Notes under the pieces: generated by a model
Seen by the model: the letters and a program-made list of their open reading frames with translations, nothing else
Databases searched by the model: none
Told to the model about the DNA's origin: nothing
Shown here: piece by piece, positions 46,001 to 54,233 of the stretch
Layout: each line of letters starts with the position of its first letter
Numbering within the stretch: the stretch's first letter is position 1
From: Microcoleus sp. AS-A8
GTDB taxonomy: Bacteria; Cyanobacteriota; Cyanobacteriia; Cyanobacteriales; Coleofasciculaceae
DNA length: 64,000 bases
Assembly: GCA_039962225.1 (NCBI GenBank)
Contig: JAMPKV010000006.1
Span: 248,001-312,000 of the forward strand
Direction of reading: 5' to 3'
Translations under genes and position numbers: made by a program

Positions 46001-47533
46001 AACCGCTTGGGGTGTTGCCACCTCATCCAGACGCTGTGTTACTGCATTGAGTTGAGCTTGGATATCTGCGAATGCCTGTTCAACTCCACTCAGGTCTACT
46101 TCCTGTGTAGTCGGGGCCTGATTGAGATGGAATGTAATCGCTTCTAGCTGCTCACTCAGCTGTGCGATCGCATTTTGAGATTGCTCTAACCCTTGAAGTT
46201 CTGGCCGGGTGTTGAACTGCTGGTTGATGGCCTCCAATTGAGTCTGGAATTCGCCGATCACCTGTTCCATGCCACCCAGGTCAACCGCTTGGGGTGTTGC
46301 CACCTCATCCAGACGCTGTGTTACTGCATTGAGTTGAGCTTGGATATCTGCGAATGCCTGTTCAACTCCACTCAGGTCTACTTCCTGTGTAGTCGGGGCC
46401 TGATTGAGATGGAATGTGATTGCTTCTAGCTGTTCACTCAGCTGTGCGATCGCATTTTGTGATTGCTCTAACCCTTGAAGTTCCGGTCGGGTGTTGAACT
46501 GCTGCTTGATGGCTTCCAATTGAGTCTGGAATTCGCCGATCACCTGTTCCATGCCACCTAGGTCAACCGCTTGGGGTGTTGCCACCTCATCCAGACGCTG
46601 TGTTACTGCATTGAGTTGAGCTTGGATATCTGCAATTGCCTGTTCAACTCCACTCAGGTCTACTTCCTGTGTAGTCGGGGCCTGATTGAGATGGAATGTG
46701 ATTGCTTCTAGCTGCTCACTCAGCTGTGTGATCGCATTTTGTGATTGCTCTAACCCTTGAAGTTCCGGTCGGGTGTTGAACTGCTGCTTGATGGCCTCCA
46801 ATTGAGTCTGGAATTCGCCGATCACCTGTTCCATGCCACCTAGGTCAACCGCTTGGGGTGTTGCCACCTCATCCAGACGCTGTGTTACTGCATTGAGTTG
46901 AGCTTGGATATCTGCGAATGCCTGTTCAACTCCACTCAGGTCAGCTTCTTGTGGCGTAGATAGCTGATCCAGACGGAAGGTCAAAGTCTCCAATTGACTA
47001 TTAATATAAGTGATCGCTTGCTCGATCTCAGGCAGGTCAAATCCTGTTGCTGTCGGCAGTTGATCGAAACGGAGTGTTAAATCCTCTAGTTGATTATTAA
47101 TGTAGCCGATCGCTTGCTCTACTCCACCCAGGTCAATGTCTGGCGAAGTTGATGGCTGAGCGAGGCGCGAACCCATCTCCTCTAGTTGTTCTTTTAGCTG
47201 TGTGATCGTTCCTTCCAACGCCCCGATCGATTGGGTTTCCGGTCGAGTGTAGAACTGTTGATCCAAGTCGCTGAGCCGACGATTGATGGCGGGTAGCGCC
47301 TGGACTTCTTGCTGTAAAGATTGAACCACTTGATAGGCTTGGGTCAGTGCTTCTGTGGTGTACTGCTGTATTTCTTGATCAACTCGACGCCGATTAGCCA
47401 AGTTCAGCGAGAGTGCCAAGGTCAACGGCGCAGCTGCAAAAATCGCCTGCCCAGATACCGCAGCTACAACGCTACCTAAAGCGGAGCCAGCAAGGGCGAC
47501 ATATTCGGAAATCTCTAGCGTTTGTTTGTCCAT
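43019..47533 (-). CDS. Giant coiled-coil repeat protein with N-terminal membrane hairpin
   Basis: This protein has about 1504 residues. A hydrophobic hairpin (about 10-45) should anchor it in the membrane. Nearly all the rest is coiled coil, with repeats of 62 residues (LTGVEQAISTIQGQLDSLNQ...) or 94 residues (LSGVEQAFADIQAQLNAVTQ...), and ends in a short acidic tail. At the DNA level the 94-residue block recurs at exact 282-bp spacing and a 239-residue block is duplicated 717 bp apart. The ATG at 47533 lacks a clear ribosome site; TTG 47599 is also in frame. It could be a scaffold or tether; no family is recognised. Confidence 0.8.
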   Translation of the reverse strand: MDKQTLEISEYVALAGSALGSVVAAVSGQAIFAAAPLTLALSLNLANRRRVDQEIQQYTTEALTQAYQVVQSLQQEVQALPAINRRLSDLDQQFYTRPETQSIGALEGTITQLKEQLEEMGSRLAQPSTSPDIDLGGVEQAIGYINNQLEDLTLRFDQLPTATGFDLPEIEQAITYINSQLETLTFRLDQLSTPQEADLSGVEQAFADIQAQLNAVTQRLDEVATPQAVDLGGMEQVIGEFQTQLEAIKQQFNTRPELQGLEQSQNAITQLSEQLEAITFHLNQAPTTQEVDLSGVEQAIADIQAQLNAVTQRLDEVATPQAVDLGGMEQVIGEFQTQLEAIKQQFNTRPELQGLEQSQNAIAQLSEQLEAITFHLNQAPTTQEVDLSGVEQAFADIQAQLNAVTQRLDEVATPQAVDLGGMEQVIGEFQTQLEAINQQFNTRPELQGLEQSQNAIAQLSEQLEAITFHLNQAPTTQEVDLSGVEQAFADIQAQLNAVTQRLDEVATPQAVDLGGMEQVIGEFQTQLEAINQQFNTRPEVQGLEQSQNAIAQLSEQLEAITQRLDQAPTLQPADISGLEWAILDINRQLDGLNQQFNTRPETQAIEESQTAIAQLSEQLETVTQRLDHLPTASEPDLSAVEQEIATIQGQLRALTLLLDHSSTPQAVDLSGVEQAIANIQGQLEDLQQQFNTRPELQAIEQSETAIARLTEQLLTLRLVNSSTPQTVDLTGVEQAITTLQGQLDSLNQQFNARPEAQAIEQSQSAIAQLSEQLETVTLRLENIPTAPAVDLTGVEQTITTLQGQLESLNQQFNARPEAQALEQSQAAIAQLAEYVETLAQRVDSTSVPQAVDLTGVEQAISTIQGQLDSLNQQFNARPEAQEIEQSQAAIAQLSEQLETVTLYLENIPTAQAITTIQGQLDSLNQQFNERPEAQAIEQLESAIAQLAEYVETLAQPVDSTSAPQAVDLTGVEQAISTIQGQLDSLNQQFNARPEAQALEQSQAAIARLSEQLETVTLRLENTPTAPAVDLTGVEQAISTIQGQLDSLNQQFNARPEAQEIEQSQAAITQLSEQLETVTLRLENTPTAPPVDLTGVEQAISTIQGQLDSLNQQFNARPEAQEIEQSQAAIAQLSEQLETVTLYLENIPTAQAITTIQGQLDSLNQQFNERPEAQAIEQLESAIAQLAEYVETLAQPVDSTSASQSVDITGFEEAILELSVQLDALKQRVDHLSTPQTVQPPEEEVASRNILGQQDIIASPFDELPLTTVFDEVPLPVPEKVKPIGQEVATTSISGPLGELIQRFQDRPETQAIKHIETTINQLTEQLVAVALHLGQLKTASDVNVSELKQAIADTQGQMDVLCQQFKARPETEAIEQLEGAIAQFGEVDLNGDEEAVEDFNFQVDAMSLCLENLPAPLPFDLDGVEQAMANLDSELKALNSLKNGAAASSVDPWDDAKAQNLEPLATAIVQLQEELKASISYLENLPDPQGDLWGDEDEIANLQW
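43971..44890. repeat. 717-bp duplication inside the coiled-coil gene
   Basis: The stretch beginning TACTCCGCCA at 43971 recurs at 44688 with few differences for about 200 bp, an offset of 717 bp (239 codons). It keeps the reading frame. Confidence 0.75.
46089..46942. repeat. 282-bp tandem repeat inside the coiled-coil gene
   Basis: CTCAGGTC at the repeat junction occurs at 46089, 46371, 46653 and 46935, an exact 282-bp spacing (94 codons). The copies differ at only a few bases, indicating recent duplication or gene conversion. Confidence 0.9.
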
Positions 47534-48057
47534 ATCTGTTTGTCGATAGCTGGGCCTGGTTAGGCTCAAGAGTGGTTCACTTTCGTTAGCTCCTCCCAAG
47601 AGGGTTTGGAAACGTCTCCTGAGTTAGTCTCCGCCACTGCCCTATTTGACGAGCCGGAGCGGCGATGTGCAGTTGTGCTTTTACTGCCAGTTTTTTGGAC
47701 ACTTGAATTGAAGCGGGGTGAACTGGGATGAATGCATCTCCCAATTGCAGAGATACACTTCTAGTACTTACCGCTGATGAACCAATCTGTCCGGATTTTT
47801 TTGGCAGATATATAGGCTGTAACTTAGATGCTCCTGAGCCCCATTTTTCAGAATGGGAGTCTTGAGAGAAGGGCTATTCGCTCACTCTAAAAAGTCGTAT
47901 ACAAATTCATCCGACCTTGCCCATTCCTCATTGTCTGTTATCTTTCTCTACAGTGACAACTGACCTTTGACAAAGAAATTGTAAAGCAACCACCCTTCCA
48001 TGAGGCTGGTAGGAAGAGCGATTGCTTTAGGAGGAGTACTGCGTATACTTTCAGCCG
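47534..48057. other. Upstream region of the coiled-coil gene
   Basis: About 520 bp without a supportable gene. It includes a GGGAGGA motif near 47591-47597 that would serve a start near 47580, but the in-frame codons there are poor. A minor hairpin (CCCATTTTTCAGAATGGG) lies near 47840-47857. Confidence 0.4.
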
Positions 48058-48687
48058 TTATTCAGATAACGAGAGATTGGCCTGCGCTTCCCCAAGTACC
48101 TGCTTTTCCTCTTTCTCCTGTACCAGTAAACCCCCCAAATGAATAATCGCTAGAATCAGCGCCCCAATGGATAGAACATAACTATGCAACGTGTACAGGT
48201 GCGCGACGGTTACGGTATTCACCGCTCCACCGCCAGTGAGGATGGTTCGCACTAGGGAACCGATCACCGGGATGGCTTCTAATGTGCCTAACTCGATTTG
48301 GAAACGCCAATATCCCACCTGTGTCCAATCGAGCAGCATGGCTGTCCAGCTTAAGGCGATCGCGGTTAAAGTTAGCAAAATTCCGCTGATCCAAGCCGTT
48401 AGCCAGCTAGGGCGGAATTTCTCACCCAGAAACATCACGACAATTTCTATCAAAGAAACCCCAATTAAGCCATTTCCAGCTATCTGATGAATACGCTGAA
48501 TCAGCCAACCATTGGGAATCTCAAACTTGATCACTTTCAGGGAATTATAAGCTCCACCTGCTGTAGGTTCGTAATAGAAAGATAGAAGAATTCCTGTGAT
48601 AGCTGCAAGCAGGCTCAAACAGAGAATGGCGACAGCCAGAATAGTAGCCAATCGCCGAAGTACAAAACTGTACGGTACATTTTTCAT
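48058..48687 (-). CDS. Cytochrome b6-like protein with an altered haem ligand
   Basis: This 209-residue membrane protein aligns with the cytochrome b N-terminal domain: SFYYEPTAGGAY, FEIPNGWLIQRIHQIAG and WTQVGYWRFQIELGTLEAIPVIGS closely follow cytochrome b6. His67, His168 and His183 match three haem ligands, with the correct spacing of 15 between the last two. At the place of the second helix-B His (14 residues after His67) is Glu81. The Cys that holds the extra haem in b6 is not at its usual position. It stands alone, without petD. It is a b6 paralogue, not the photosynthetic one. Confidence 0.8.
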   Translation of the reverse strand: MKNVPYSFVLRRLATILAVAILCLSLLAAITGILLSFYYEPTAGGAYNSLKVIKFEIPNGWLIQRIHQIAGNGLIGVSLIEIVVMFLGEKFRPSWLTAWISGILLTLTAIALSWTAMLLDWTQVGYWRFQIELGTLEAIPVIGSLVRTILTGGGAVNTVTVAHLYTLHSYVLSIGALILAIIHLGGLLVQEKEEKQVLGEAQANLSLSE

Positions 48688-49112
48688 GGCTAATTCCCAA
48701 CCTGGAACGGTTGAATATGTATTTTTACTTAATTATATGTAGTTTTTTTAATTTAAGGTTTAATTCGCGATTCAATTCCTAGGGGGCTTTCCTTGAATCC
48801 AGCTTGCCGTAGAGTTGGTGTTCATCCCTGTGCTTGCCTGAGTCCAAAGTCTGCCGCAGCGGAATCTCAATCAGAAACATTGCTCAAGGATGCATTCAAT
48901 ACATAGGTTTGCAAGGCTTTATTGGATTTCCATTACCCATTATCAACCCTAATATTTATTGATAGCGGCTGATTATTGAATAGGGATAAATAAGTCTGTT
49001 TTTTGGGTAGGCAACACTAGCCGCCACTGAATTAAAGGGGACAATTAACCTACACCTAAAAGATTCAGAAGTCACTCAGATATACGACTGTTTGAAAGTT
49101 CCAGGAAATGGG
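48688..49112. other. Intergenic region upstream of the cytochrome-like gene
   Basis: About 425 bp, AT-rich next to the gene (48715-48770). No supportable gene or palindrome found. It should contain the promoter of the cytochrome-like gene. Confidence 0.4.
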
Positions 49113-49331
49113 TTAAGAGCCAGTTTCCTCCTCTTCGTAAACCATCAAATCTCCTGGCTGACAATTGAGAGCCTTGCAAAGCGAATTCAGTGTAGATTCG
49201 TCAATCCTAGTCAGGCGACGACGAACCTTGAGCCGAGACACAGACTTAGGATTCATACCAATTAAGAGAGCGAGTTCCTTATTGCTGATGTTGCGCTCAG
49301 CCATTACTACTGCCAATTTCCAGTGAATCAC
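49113..49331 (-). CDS. Cro/CI-type (XRE) helix-turn-helix regulator
   Basis: This is a 72-residue single-domain DNA-binding protein. The helix-turn-helix is in ISNKELALLIGMNPKSVSRL, and TLNSLCKALNCQPGDLMVYE is the classic end of this small XRE type. GTG start at 49331 follows a GGTGAG motif. The target is unknown; the nearest genes are the b6-like gene downstream and the MATE exporter upstream. Confidence 0.88.
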   Translation of the reverse strand: MIHWKLAVVMAERNISNKELALLIGMNPKSVSRLKVRRRLTRIDESTLNSLCKALNCQPGDLMVYEEEETGS

Positions 49332-49543
49332 TGTTTAACTGCTCACCTTCTAATCATGCTTTTGCTAGGCAGATATTATCATTTTTCCTCACTCCTCATT
49401 GATAATTCTACCTATGACTCTTCCACGGCAATCGAGGTATAGACACAACCCAATCATCCTGGAATCATTCAGGAAACATGCAAATTCATCGGTGCGTAAG
49501 CAGGCTGAATCGATGCTATCGGACTGATGAAGTTGCAGCACAC

Positions 49544-50905
49544 CTATTGCCATGCCCGCGCGACACTAAATCGCCACGTCAAAATCCCAGCCGCCACCGC
49601 CAAACCAATGGCAAATCCCCACCACAACCCAACACCGCCAAATCCCCATACCATCCCTAAAATGTAGCCACAGGGTAAGCCAATTCCCCAATACGCTAGG
49701 GTACCGATTAGTAGGGGAACTCGCGTGTCCTTCAGTCCTCGCAATGCACCCGCCGCCGCCACCTGAATCCCATCCACGATTTGGAACATTGCCGCCACTC
49801 CCAACAGAGTCTTTGCCAAATTCACAACCGCTGCATTCGCTGGATTGGCAGTATCGAGGTAAAGGGATACAATTTTTCCGGGAAGCGCCCAGAACAGGAT
49901 ACCTGCCAGAGTCATACACAAAGCCGAAATGCCAATCCCCACAAATCCCGCCAGTTGTGCGCCGTTGGGATTGCCTTGTCCCATGCACTGTCCCACTCGG
50001 ATGGTGGTTGCGATTGAAATCCCCAGGGGAATCATAAAGGTCACAACCGCTGTTTGCAAGGCAATCTGGTGAGCAGCTAATGTGGCAGTTCCCAATAGTC
50101 CCATTAAAAAGGTGACGCAGGTGAAGAAGCCACCCTCGACTCCGGCTAACACACCAATGGGCATACCCACTTGCAGCAGTTCCCCAAAAACTCTAGCTTC
50201 AAACTGATGCAAATCAGAGAACGCGCCGTAGACTCGAAGCTGAGGTTGATAGAGGATATAGATGGCTAAGGCTGCAAACATCGCCCAAAGCGATAGAGCA
50301 CTCGCCCAACCGAGTCCGGCTAATCCTAGTGCAGGAAACCCAAATTTACCCAGCGATAGGACATAGTTAGCGACAATATTCAATAGCGTGCCGCCAATCA
50401 TGGTGACAATTACAGGGCGGGGGCGTGAGAGTGCCGAGACAAAACTTCTCAACACCGCAAAGCCTAATGCGGGAAGATAACCCCATGCGATCGCTCTCAG
50501 GTAGGCTTCTGCTAAGATGACATTTTCGGGTTCTTGTCCCAGTAAGCGCAACAATGAGCCACTATGCCAAATCATCAGTGTGACTGGAATTGCCAAGATA
50601 ACGGATAACCACAACCCTTGTCGCACGACTCCACCCACCTGTTCGACTCGTCCCGCTCCATAAGCTTCTGCGACGAGTGGGCTGACGGCGGAGATAATGG
50701 CAGAACCCACTGTAATCAGCAAATGAAAGGTGACGGCTCCCAGTGCCCCGGCTGCAATAATTTGGCTGCCCAAAATCCCCATCATGATGGTATCGACAAA
50801 GGTCGTTGCCGCTTGAGAGAGTTGTGCTCCAGCGAGGGGAATGGCAAGAACCAAGCATTCTTTAATTTCAGCGATGACCCTGGATTTTAAGGGTTTTTCA
50901 GTCAT
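49544..50905 (-). CDS. MATE-family multidrug exporter
   Basis: This is a 453-residue inner-membrane protein with twelve hydrophobic segments in two homologous halves (MatE repeats). The N-terminal AGAQLSQAATTFVDTIMMGI and the second-half motif PLGISIATTIRVGQCMGQGN are diagnostic of NorM-type MATE transporters, which extrude cationic drugs in exchange for Na+ or H+. ATG at 50905. It is 49 bp after the small membrane-protein gene on the same strand and may share its transcript. Confidence 0.92.
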   Translation of the reverse strand: MTEKPLKSRVIAEIKECLVLAIPLAGAQLSQAATTFVDTIMMGILGSQIIAAGALGAVTFHLLITVGSAIISAVSPLVAEAYGAGRVEQVGGVVRQGLWLSVILAIPVTLMIWHSGSLLRLLGQEPENVILAEAYLRAIAWGYLPALGFAVLRSFVSALSRPRPVIVTMIGGTLLNIVANYVLSLGKFGFPALGLAGLGWASALSLWAMFAALAIYILYQPQLRVYGAFSDLHQFEARVFGELLQVGMPIGVLAGVEGGFFTCVTFLMGLLGTATLAAHQIALQTAVVTFMIPLGISIATTIRVGQCMGQGNPNGAQLAGFVGIGISALCMTLAGILFWALPGKIVSLYLDTANPANAAVVNLAKTLLGVAAMFQIVDGIQVAAAGALRGLKDTRVPLLIGTLAYWGIGLPCGYILGMVWGFGGVGLWWGFAIGLAVAAGILTWRFSVARAWQ

Positions 50906-50954
50906 ACGAATTCACGGACGGGGAATAAATTTTACTCCCTCTTCGTTGTTTGAG

Positions 50955-51365
50955 TTATCGCCAGTAGGGACGACCTTTCCAAAAAACCCCAACAATAATA
51001 CCTAACAACTGAGGATAGGTTAAATTCACGAGTCCTGGTATGGGTAGGAGCGATTTTACCAACAGAAATAGCAGTAGACAAGGAACTAATGCCCACAAAC
51101 TGGCGCTATTCATGAAGACTTGGGCATAAAAGCGTTCCAGTAAGTAAACCGCGAGAGCGCCTACACCCACTGCCGCCGCCATGAAGATGACAATACCCAA
51201 TGGGGGTGCAAACAGAAGAGATAGGGTGTTGCGGATGAGGGGAGAGTGTAGGGTTCCTAAGGATAGGAAGAATTCGACAAGGGTAACAAGAATGAAGGTA
51301 AGACCAGAAACCTGAAGTAGCGATCGCCAAGGTAAATATTGTAAGCGGCGCAGAGGGTCTGTCAT
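50955..51365 (-). CDS. Small hypothetical membrane protein
   Basis: A 136-residue protein with four hydrophobic segments (about 18-38, 47-71, 88-108 and 115-130). No domain is recognised. ATG start at 51365. It precedes the MATE gene on the same strand with a 49-bp gap, which suggests an operon. Confidence 0.7.
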   Translation of the reverse strand: MTDPLRRLQYLPWRSLLQVSGLTFILVTLVEFFLSLGTLHSPLIRNTLSLLFAPPLGIVIFMAAAVGVGALAVYLLERFYAQVFMNSASLWALVPCLLLFLLVKSLLPIPGLVNLTYPQLLGIIVGVFWKGRPYWR

Positions 51366-51428
51366 AGGGCAAGTAGTAGGTAGATTGCCTTGATTTTAGC
51401 TTGGCTGGTAATCCACTTTTCTGGTGAA

Positions 51429-52043
51429 TTATTCTTCTTCATCAAAGACTGGAGGCCACACTTCAGCGATCGGTAGTTCCCAACCTGGAAATAGTTCTGG
51501 TATGGTTAATATTTCTCCATTCCCCAGCATTGTTGATTCACCCGTGGGGCGATAAACGGTTAACGTTTCTTTATCCGGGTCAATGAGAATTCCTACTACG
51601 GCTCCCAGTGACAAAAACATCTGAATTTTTTCTTCTAGAGGTTTGATTCTGTCACTTTGAGATTTAATTTCTACGACTAAATCTGGAACCATTTCGGCAA
51701 AGTAGCGCAAGCGTTGCCGGAGACGAGAAGCACGGACAAAAGAAACGTCTGGTGCTTTTAGGTCAGTGTTGGGTAGGATAAAACCACCTGCGGAGTCAAA
51801 TACTCGTCCTAAACGACGGGGATAAACCCAGTTAGCAAGTAACCGACTAAATAGGACACCTATTTCACTGGAATCAATATCTGATGGTCCCACTACAAGA
51901 ATTTTTCCCTCTTCTAGTTCTAGCTGGTAATCATAACCCGCTTGGTTGAGGGTGGCTTGCAGTTGCTCCAAGTCTTTAACTCTCATCATTGGCATGAGTA
52001 CAATCTCCGACGTGATATGAGTACTATCCGTATTTTGAGTCAC
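51429..52043 (-). CDS. Uma2-family (DUF820) PD-(D/E)XK nuclease-like protein
   Basis: This 204-residue protein contains the Uma2 fold, a PD-(D/E)XK nuclease relative: the motif APDVSFV...DLVVEIKSQSD supplies Asp, Glu and Lys, and RIKPLEEKIQMFLSLG follows as in the family. The GTG start at 52043 overlaps the stop of the upstream repeat-protein gene as GTGA (4 nt), so the two are translationally coupled. Uma2 genes are numerous in cyanobacteria, and their substrates are unknown. Sometimes they occur near mobile elements. No nuclease activity is shown by sequence alone. Confidence 0.88.
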   Translation of the reverse strand: MTQNTDSTHITSEIVLMPMMRVKDLEQLQATLNQAGYDYQLELEEGKILVVGPSDIDSSEIGVLFSRLLANWVYPRRLGRVFDSAGGFILPNTDLKAPDVSFVRASRLRQRLRYFAEMVPDLVVEIKSQSDRIKPLEEKIQMFLSLGAVVGILIDPDKETLTVYRPTGESTMLGNGEILTIPELFPGWELPIAEVWPPVFDEEE

Positions 52044-53842
52044 TTACCTTTATTTTGCGGTTTCTTCTGATAGGTTTTTGCCCAAGAATATCGCTGTGGA
52101 TCTTTTTTCAATAGGTACTCTACAACTTCACTGCGCTTGTTCTCATCCTTGGCATTTTTGACCACTCGCTTAATTTCAGCATCCTGGTCGCTGGGAGAAG
52201 CTCCACGTTTAATTGCCTCTCCAAACCAATAATCACCCTTTGTATATTTACCCCGTTCATAACAAATTGCTCCCATTAAGGTGTAAGGGTGATGGCTATT
52301 TGGCTGGTACTCAATAGCTTTTAGCGCACATTTTTCAGCTTTATCTAATTCCTCAATATCTCGAAATGCACCACCTCTAGTTGTCAGCAAGGCGGATTTG
52401 AGTTTATTTTCTTTGATTTTGTCAAAGTTTAGATTTTCTGTCAGTTTTAAGGATTGCTTGGGTTTACCTGCCTTGCGCCAATGACTGCTAGCGTTCGGCA
52501 AGTTCCATTGATTCCCAGTGCGCTGGTACTCCTGCTCGTAGAATTTTGCTTCTAGCCGATGGAAAGCAAGAGCAATCCTACCCTCAGGAGAGAGAAGATC
52601 CTCTTCTATTAGCTGAACAACCAATACTGGATCTAACCTTTCTTCTCTTTCCAGTTGTTGCATTATTGTATAAAACGGGTCAAGAGGCAATTGATTCCTA
52701 GGATCTAGAATTCGATACTTGACTTTTAACCAGGTAAAATGCTTTTGTTGAGCGATCGCAATGATAGTCTCACGTCTAGTCTCTTTTAGCCACTCTATCT
52801 CTGACTCCTCAAGCTGCCCTCCCGATTCAATCTTAGACTTTAGCGTCGCTGCGTATTTGTCTTGAGCAATGGTAATCGTATCAGTTAATTTACGCTTTTT
52901 CAGAAAATTAATATCCTGCTCACCTAGGTGATTATCTGATTCAAGTTTTTTGAGAACTTTATAGAGGTGACTAGAGGGGGATGAATCTTCGTATTGGGTA
53001 GCTTTGTACTTTGCCTTCAGTTCAGCAAAATGTCGCTTTTGTTCCAGCTCCCGAATAATGTCAAGTGTCTCAGCCAGTTCATGCTGTTTCAACCAGTCCA
53101 GTTCTGACTCACTCAACTGCTTATCTGCATCAAGTTTTTGGAGAATCGGATATAGAGGACTAGATACAGATGAATCTGGTTGTTTAGTTGCTTGATACTT
53201 ATCCTTTAGCTGGGCAAACTCAGCTTCTCTTGCTGCCTCTTGCTTCTGAAAAAATTCTAGAGTTTCAAAAAGTTCGTTTTCGTTCAGCCAGGTAACATCT
53301 GAATCACGTAACCGTTCTTTTACATCCAGTTCTTTTAAAATTCTATACAGCCGACTAACAGGTGATGGATCTTGATGTTTACTAGCTTGGTACTTTGCTT
53401 TCAATCTGGCAAAGTCTTCCATCTGTTGAGCGAGCGCGATTGTATCATTAAGCCCATAAGATTTCAGCCAGTTCATTTCTGAATCAGTTATCTGATTTTC
53501 TGAATCCAGCCGACAGAGTATAAAGTAAAGGGGACTTAATTTCCAGGAGATATGGTAGTTTTTTGCTTTGTACTGAGACTTTAAATTTGAGAATTTAATA
53601 CCTAAGTCTACAAGTTCTTTTGCTTTAAACTGCTGGTCATCTTCGATAGATTCAATAGTTTCAAAAAGTTCATTACTTTTCAGCCAATTCCGCTCTATCT
53701 CAGTTATCTCAATTCCCAAATCAGCTTTCCGCAGGATGAGATATAGCACACTAGAAGGACATGAGTCTTTATATTGGGTAGCTTGGTACTTGGACTTCAG
53801 GGTAGCGAAGTGTTCTACCCGTGATTGAGTCTTGTTGTTCAT
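52040..53842 (-). CDS. Unrecognised helical-repeat protein (LKxKYxA repeats) with TPR-like C terminus
   Basis: This soluble 600-residue protein is built from five full copies of a roughly 62-residue unit (residues about 12-325) plus a partial one. The consensus starts FAxLKxKYxAxxxxDSSPxS, continues LYxILxxL, and ends with E-xxWL-xxxEL-xET. Each unit should form a three- or four-helix bundle. The C-terminal part (about 455-560, ALKAIEYQPNSHHPYTLMGA) resembles TPRs. No catalytic or membrane segment is visible. It is coupled by a 4-nt overlap to the Uma2 gene. I do not recognise the repeat; it may mediate protein-protein contacts. Confidence 0.75.
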   Translation of the reverse strand: MNNKTQSRVEHFATLKSKYQATQYKDSCPSSVLYLILRKADLGIEITEIERNWLKSNELFETIESIEDDQQFKAKELVDLGIKFSNLKSQYKAKNYHISWKLSPLYFILCRLDSENQITDSEMNWLKSYGLNDTIALAQQMEDFARLKAKYQASKHQDPSPVSRLYRILKELDVKERLRDSDVTWLNENELFETLEFFQKQEAAREAEFAQLKDKYQATKQPDSSVSSPLYPILQKLDADKQLSESELDWLKQHELAETLDIIRELEQKRHFAELKAKYKATQYEDSSPSSHLYKVLKKLESDNHLGEQDINFLKKRKLTDTITIAQDKYAATLKSKIESGGQLEESEIEWLKETRRETIIAIAQQKHFTWLKVKYRILDPRNQLPLDPFYTIMQQLEREERLDPVLVVQLIEEDLLSPEGRIALAFHRLEAKFYEQEYQRTGNQWNLPNASSHWRKAGKPKQSLKLTENLNFDKIKENKLKSALLTTRGGAFRDIEELDKAEKCALKAIEYQPNSHHPYTLMGAICYERGKYTKGDYWFGEAIKRGASPSDQDAEIKRVVKNAKDENKRSEVVEYLLKKDPQRYSWAKTYQKKPQNKGK

Positions 53843-53932
53843 ATTGATAGATGGCGCGATCGCACTTTTCTCATTCAGCCGTCATCTACAATTTAGACAG
53901 AACACAGACGATCGTCAAAGTTAAGCCAACCT

Positions 53933-54227
53933 ATGCAACGTTATACCCTCACAGATACCCGCGATCAGCTTCGCTGGTGCCGAAGGCAATCGCAACAGCG
54001 AGGTTTTTGAAAAGGCGGCTATTGAACCTGTTGTAGTGACTCAGCGATCGCAACCTAGCCATGTCATCATGTCGGGTGATGCCTACCAGCGATTACTAAA
54101 GCGGCTTGAAGAGTTAGAGGATATGCTCTTAGGTCAAGCAACAGAAACGGCATTGAACAGCTCTCACTGGGTAGGAAAAGAAACATTTACGTCACCTCTC
54201 CAGCGTTTGGCAAATGGCGAAGCTTGA
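53933..54227 (+). pseudogene. Phd/YefM-type antitoxin broken by a 31-bp insertion
   Basis: The frame from ATG 53933 reads MQRYTLTDTR, the usual start of this antitoxin family, then runs out of frame to TGA 54008. The frame shifted by one gives the rest (EVFEKAAIEPVVVTQRSQPS to LQRLANGEA, ending 54227). A 31-nt insert (53963-53993) lies between, flanked by CGC. Removing it rejoins the frames. No toxin partner is adjacent, since uvrA follows at once on the other strand. Confidence 0.75.
53963..53993 (+). repeat. 31-bp hairpin-like insert in the antitoxin
   Basis: With the flanking CGC it spans GCGAT...ATCGC and CTTCG...CGAAG arms, an imperfect palindrome with a core GGTGC. It resembles short HIP1-like palindromic elements that spread in cyanobacterial genomes. 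It causes a frameshift because 31 is not a multiple of three. Confidence 0.6.
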
Positions 54228-54233
54228 TGGTTC

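Noticed and set aside
45321-46429. Repeated 78-codon forward frames
   Set aside because: Antisense reflections of the coiled-coil repeats.
43019-47533. Regular repeats resembling a CRISPR array
   Set aside because: Units are 186-282 bp, lie in a single long reading frame, and lack spacer-repeat structure.
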